This document shows positions 58,946 through 64,000 of a stretch of 64,000 bases of DNA, piece by piece (the first letter of the stretch is position 1; the number at the start of each line of letters is the position of its first letter). The stretch is from Nectonema munidae (lineage: Eukaryota > Nematomorpha > Nectonematoida > Nectonematidae), in assembly GCA_030549495.1 (NCBI GenBank), contig JAUIRK010001043.1:795001-859000 (forward strand), given 5' to 3'. A program made the translations under genes and the position numbers. Below the pieces are notes generated by a model, which saw only the letters and a program-made list of their open reading frames with translations, made no database searches and was not told where the DNA came from.

Positions 58946-59370
58946 AAGCAAGCATTGACTTCAAGGCTATATTGATATAGCATATTCAAGGATCAGATTT
59001 TCTTTAAAAATTCTACGTTAACTTTTAGTCGTATACTTTATAAAGATGACTTTTAGTCTCAGATTGATATTCATTTATTTAGACCCTTTATAAGCGCAAT
59101 TATTGCAAATTTACTTTTTTATTGAAATTTCTTCTTGCTAAAATTTTTGAAGCAAAATTAAAAAATAATGAATTAGTGGGAAAGCAGAACGGCGTTTCAT
59201 TCTGAAAATACCGAAGCAGATAAAAATTTCAGAACACGAGTTGGCAGCTACTATGCAAAATTGAAAAAAAAATGCGCGAAGAATTTCAGTTAACAAAACA
59301 TATAATAATCATCTATATCTTCTATAATTATAAAGATTGTAAGAGAATCATATATATATATATATATATA

Positions 59371-62300
59371 CAGTAAAACCTTGGTTTAGGGACACCTCAA
59401 AAATAAGGACAATTCATTGGGGACCGTTTTTATATAATGGTTTTTATATGTAAATAGCGCTCAATATTTGGGACAACCTTAATATTGGGAATTAATGACA
59501 CGTTTATACTTTATTATTGACAAAAACTTTGCTATTAAGGACAACTTTTTCATTTAAAAGCTATACTTGTATTTAAATTGGTTGTTGTTTATTGATCCAA
59601 AATACAACAGTTTAGCTAACGAAATAAGAAAAAGTATGCATAATAATCTTTTAACTTTTTGTAGAACCCTTATGATATGAAATGAATTCAGTAAAAATGG
59701 TTGTGCAACATTGATAAACATTTCACTATTGTAAGCTTTTACTTTGATATGAATGTTCGTTTCGACATCATTTTTGCATAATAATGGTTAACTGCATATG
59801 CAAAAAATTATTTATACGGTACTATTGCAATATCATTTTTTTGCAAAGATGTCAGTTTCATTTGTCTCTTTATTTGGATTGCTGCTTTGTTATAAATTGC
59901 TGTTTCTATATCACTTTTCAGAATTTTATATCGAATAAAAGGAACATCGCTGCTTCTATTTTTTCTTATAACTAGCCATTTTTTAATATTCACTGTTCGC
60001 AATGCCTCATATAAAAAGGAAACGAAATGAATTGCCCTGAAAAAAAACTCTGAGTAATCAAAAAAATATTCCGTTAAAAAAAGCTTGCGCAGACTGGCTT
60101 ATGAATTTGGTTGTAGTAAAAACCAAATCAGTTGAATATTAAAAAATCTCAATGAAATTGAAGCTCAAAACTTCAACAATGTTAATTATAATCGAAAAAG
60201 GGCATACCCACGACCATTTCAAGAAATAGAAGAACTATGGTGTTGGTATTGTCGTTGTAGAAACATCAATGTACCCGTAACCGGACCTCTGTTGAACGAC
60301 CAAGGGCGAAAAATAGCAGAAGCTAAAAATGTTAAGTCATTCAAAGCTTCAAATCGTTGGCTTCATAATTTTAAAGTTTTCCGTACTCTACATTGTGCCA
60401 TGATCTCTGGTGAAACAAGAGGCGTTAGAGACGTTATACTTTCTAACTTCAAGTCTTTTTAATCAGTGTATAATGAAATGTTTTAGCATATCCAATTTTA
60501 TGGAATCTTTAAAACATTTCATTTTATGTTAAAAATCATGAAGACCAGTACAATTTCCCTCCGAAAGGGGTAAATATAAAGTTGATTTTTCAGGTCATTA
60601 TTTCCTTGCGCATACGCAACTCTACCTTTTTATTGAATAAAAACTTTGCTTAAATAATTATTTTTTTGTCTACAACTTTTATTTCATAAAGTATCCCGAA
60701 ACTCTTATTTATAAAATGTTTTTTAAATAAGAACTACTATGTCTCTTTTTATTGAAAAATTTAGTTGAAAAAAATTTATTGAATTTTGAGATTTTTTTTA
60801 TACATTAACCATTAAGTATAAACTAATGAAGTTTAGACAAGTAACGTCGGATAAAAATTTTCTAAGACTTTTAAAATCTAATACTAATTCAGCATTCTCT
60901 GAAACGTTGTGATGCTTTTTCCGATCGAGACTCCATTTTATTTTGCATAATAAACTTTTTTCATATTTCATACTTCATATCCCGATAAGTAACTAAAATT
61001 CCTATTATCTTATCTTCATATAAACAAGTCTTAATCAAAATTTTAACTTAAAATTAATTTATTAATTTGTAAACAAATATTGGGTACCATAAAAAATTCT
61101 CATGAAAACTTAATTCGAAGGGAGATGGTTAAAAAACTAAGTGTTTTTTTAGTATACAGGTTTAATGATGAGAACATTTACCACCATAGATGTATTGGTT
61201 TTTAGAAGACGTAAAGCAATGGAAAGAAAGGTTACCTGAAATTATTCAGGATTACTCACCTAAAAATATATATAACAAGGACGCGAGGGCTTTTTTTCCG
61301 ATCTTTACCAAGTCGTACGTTATCTGTTTGTGGGGAAGAATGCACTGGAGGTAAACGAAACAAAGAGTGTTTGACTGTCGCGTTGCTTACAATTATGACT
61401 GGCGAAATTGAAAAGCGAATTGTAATCGGGAAATCTGCTCGTCCGAGATCATTTAAAAAATAAACATTTCTTCTCTTCCTGTTCAATATCACCACAACTC
61501 AAAAGCATGGGTAACAAATAAAATTTTCCTCAACGTTTTAGAAATTTTTAACAAAAAGTTAATAAAGGAAAAACGTGAAACTAATTTATTTGTTGATAAC
61601 GCACCCAGCCACGCGATAAAAGCTAGTTTTTCGAACATAAAAATTTGTTTCTCGTCTCCTAACACTACAACTGTTCTGCAACCTCTTGATAATGGCATTA
61701 TAGCAAATTTCAAAAGCAATTTTAAAAAAACTTCAGTTACGCTCTGTTCTTTGCTCCATTGAGAATGATTCCATCAAAGAAATAGTGACTCCTCTACAAG
61801 CAATAATGTGGATCAGTCAAGTTGTTCGTCAGATTAAAGCATCTACTGTTGAAAAATGCTTCATAAAATGCGGATTCACGATGCCGTCTTCCAGTGACGA
61901 TACCTTGGAGAATGACATTTCAGAAGAAACAGATAATATTTTGCTTAATAATCTTATTGTTGAAACTGGAAGAAAGCTGTATTTCCTATGTCGGTGGATG
62001 AATTCATTTCAATAGATGAGCATGTTCAAACTTGAGAAACATTTAACATTGGCTTCAAAGAAAGATTGGACAAAGAGGACCGAAGTTCGGATGCTACTCC
62101 ACTTGAAGAAGAAATGAAGAATTCTGAAGTATCCGAATCTCCAATTAAAAACATCAATATGGCTTTAAAGGCAGTTTCAGATCTTCAATCTTTTCCCTTC
62201 AAAAATAAGCTCGGAACAAATAGCAAGCAATGGGAAGTTCCAAAAGCAAACTTCTATACTGAACTTTTTTGAAAAGAAAAACTAATTAAATAAAAATTTT

Positions 62301-62448
62301 ACTTTAATTATTAATAGACAAGTTTATCAATTGAAAATTTTTCTGTTTTTCTACTCTTTATACTACGGATACTAGTTACCTTCATACTAGGGACAACCTT
62401 GATATAACAATTGTTATTGAACCGTGAATGTCCATATCAAGGTTCCAC
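59371..62448 (+). mobile_element. Tigger (pogo family) transposon, near full length, broken
   Basis: Ends: CAGTAAAACCTTGGTTTAGG at 59371 and, inverted from 62448, GTGGAACCTTGATATGGAC; both sides lie in (TA)n, agreeing with TA targeting. Coding order on plus: MPHIKRKRN (60003), RRLAYEFGCSKNQIS helix-turn-helix (60090-60135), EELWCWYCRCRNINVPVTGP and SFKASNRWLHNFKVF for the CENP-B domain, then after a gap CGEECTGGKRNKECLTVALL and IVIGKSARPRSF (61330-61460), FVDNAPSHAIKASF (second Asp, about 61587) and LQPLDNGIIANFKSNF, then VTPLQAIMW. Several stops and frameshifts split it. A different subfamily from 49454-50239. Confidence 0.83.
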
Positions 62449-62466
62449 ATATATATATATATATAT

Positions 62467-64000
62467 AACATTTTTTCGCATTTTTTCACTTTGAGCTAAA
62501 ATTTTTATATGATGAAAGGGGGTTTTGAATTTTTTTTATCCACATCTACTTTATTTTGGATTCTGAGTTTGATGGTGATAGTTGCGTGACGCCAAACTGA
62601 GGTAAATGACCCGTGCCAGAGAACTAAATTTTGCGATTTTTGTGTTAAGTGTTTTTTTTAAACTTTTTTTATGCAATTAAAGTAAACATATGTATGAATA
62701 ATAATTGTCAAAAAAATTCCAGAATTTTTTTTTAAATTTTCCAAAATTGAGTCTCAAATATCCGAATTTCAACAATTTTGATCAAATTTTGCTCAAAAAC
62801 TAAAAAAAAATTTTCGAATATTTTTATGAAAGGATGCAGAATGAGTGATATTTTATCGTAATATTTGAAATTTTTGAAAAATATTTAGTTTTCATATGTT
62901 TTTTCCCAATTTTCACTTTTTGGCGTTAAAAAATGACGTCAATTTTACCCCATGAAAATTTAGATCCAATTTTGCGAAAAATTGGAGCCCTAAAATAAAA
63001 ATGTCATCCTTTTTTATTTTTTTGCCCAACTCTTTCTCTACAAGTTGATGTAAAAAAAATCTATATTTTTTGCATAAAATTTTCAGCAAAATGACTCCAA
63101 AAACATAACTTTGACAAATTTGTCGATTTTTTTAAATTTGGTTAAAAATATTAAAAAAAAATATATTTTTTTAAAATAAATTACATAATCGTGTCCTAAA
63201 TATACGAAAATATAAATAAATGCTGGAAATTTTTTTTTTATTATTTTATAAATTTTTTGATCGGTCTGCATAAATTTAAATTTGGACATATTTGATTGGC
63301 TAATATTTAGAAAATAATAAATTTATATTTATAATTTTTACATTAAGAAGTGTATAATAGTTTGAATTTTATCATAAACATTTAAATTTTTGAAAAAAAA
63401 TTTTCAATTTCCTCTTTTTGGCGTTAAAAATTTATCTAAAATAGATGTTTTATTTCTTTTTAAGAAAATGTTTACAAATTTAATTAAAAAATTTTCTTAC
63501 ATATTTATAAAGCTTTCTTTTCTCTACAATTCAGTTTAAAAAATTTTACATTTTCATTATTCAATTTTTCTTCAGGGAGTTAGACGTAGAGAGTACACAA
63601 AAATATTTAACTGAAAACTGATTATTGTATCCAATTTTTACAAAAATTTAAAACTTTTTTTCATAATTTTTTTATTAAATCATTCTATATGGTTTATATT
63701 TAAAGATTTTAATTTCACTTTTTCAAAAAAAAATTTTAAGTGTCTTTTTTTTGTATATATACATAAGTCATGCCCAAATTTAAGTAAAAATTAATTTTAA
63801 ACCAATTTTTAACATTTTTTCAAAATATTTTTCTTTTTCAAACTAAGCCCATCTTAAAGAATATTCTTTTACCTACATTTTACAAGAACTTTTTTGAAAA
63901 AATATTATAATAAATTTTTATAAGCCTTTGAACAATGTGCACAATTTTACTATTTTTGACGATATTTTAGTGTGTAAAATGAATATTTACATATTTTTTT
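62467..64000. other. Very AT-rich terminal stretch, nothing recognised
   Basis: Poly-A/T-rich sequence with repeated AAATTTT words and TTTTTGGCGTTAAAAA twice (about 62938 and 63416). The missing third exon of the plus globin-like gene was sought here and not seen. Confidence 0.4.

Noticed and set aside
1-64000. Retroviral, LTR or Polinton-type elements
   Set aside because: No paired LTRs, primer-binding sites, gag/protease/integrase or capsid motifs were seen; both reverse-transcriptase fragments are of the non-LTR type.

Overview
The window looks like a strongly AT-rich, intron-bearing, repeat-laden animal genome. tRNA-like SINEs, hAT, piggyBac, pogo/Tigger and Tc1-like DNA transposons, MITEs and decayed LINEs lie between a few widely spaced host exons. 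An invertebrate is likely, and an arthropod such as a parasitic copepod would fit, but that is inference from texture; no marker here fixes the taxon. I see no bacterial-style operon, rRNA gene, CRISPR array or recognisable retrovirus/LTR element.

Two host gene pairs stand out, and both are head to head. (1) Two secreted alpha carbonic anhydrase genes: one on the minus strand (exons at 9148-9459, 8294-8641, 2810-2923) and one on the plus strand (21303-21611, 27866-28234, 29263-29376). Each has three exons in matching phases and a GC-AG second intron. They are an inverted duplicate: exons 1 and 3 have diverged, while exon 2 plus about 400 bp of the next intron is nearly identical. The minus copy has lost seven residues in frame beside the zinc-binding strand. 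(2) Two divergent globin-like genes: one on the minus strand (50637-50836, 47917-48124, 39260-39382) and one on the plus strand (51407-51618, 56557-56767, last exon not found). Their intron phases, 2 then 0, match the classical B12.2 and G7.0 globin introns. The first codons of the pair are only about 0.5 kb apart. The minus gene has no histidine at the expected proximal (F8) position.

Layout. 0-2.8 kb: a coiled-coil remnant and a SINE. 2.8-9.5 kb: the minus carbonic anhydrase, with a LINE and a SINE-like repeat in intron 2. 9.5-21.3 kb: intergenic, with a hAT element (11.0-13.4 kb) carrying a nested MITE, several SINEs and a LINE tail. 21.3-29.4 kb: the plus carbonic anhydrase, whose 6.3 kb first intron holds a locally duplicated block (23.1-25.8 kb) and a 1.4 kb foldback (25.9-27.3 kb). 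29.5-39.0 kb: a repeat field with SINEs, TTAA MITEs, a broken hAT (34.7-36.7 kb) and a broken piggyBac (36.8-38.5 kb). 39.2-50.9 kb: the minus globin-like gene, whose introns hold a LINE, two hAT MITEs with perfect 8-bp duplications, a zinc-cluster pseudogene and a deleted Tigger. 51.4 kb to the end: the plus globin-like gene with a SINE, a Tc1-like remnant, a MITE and a near full-length Tigger (59.4-62.4 kb); the last 1.5 kb is AT-rich and shows nothing.

The carbonic anhydrases are probably secreted or extracellular CO2-hydrating enzymes. The globin-like proteins are probably intracellular, and the plus one may be N-myristoylated. I see no functional link between the two pairs beyond shared neighbourhood and shared head-to-head arrangement.
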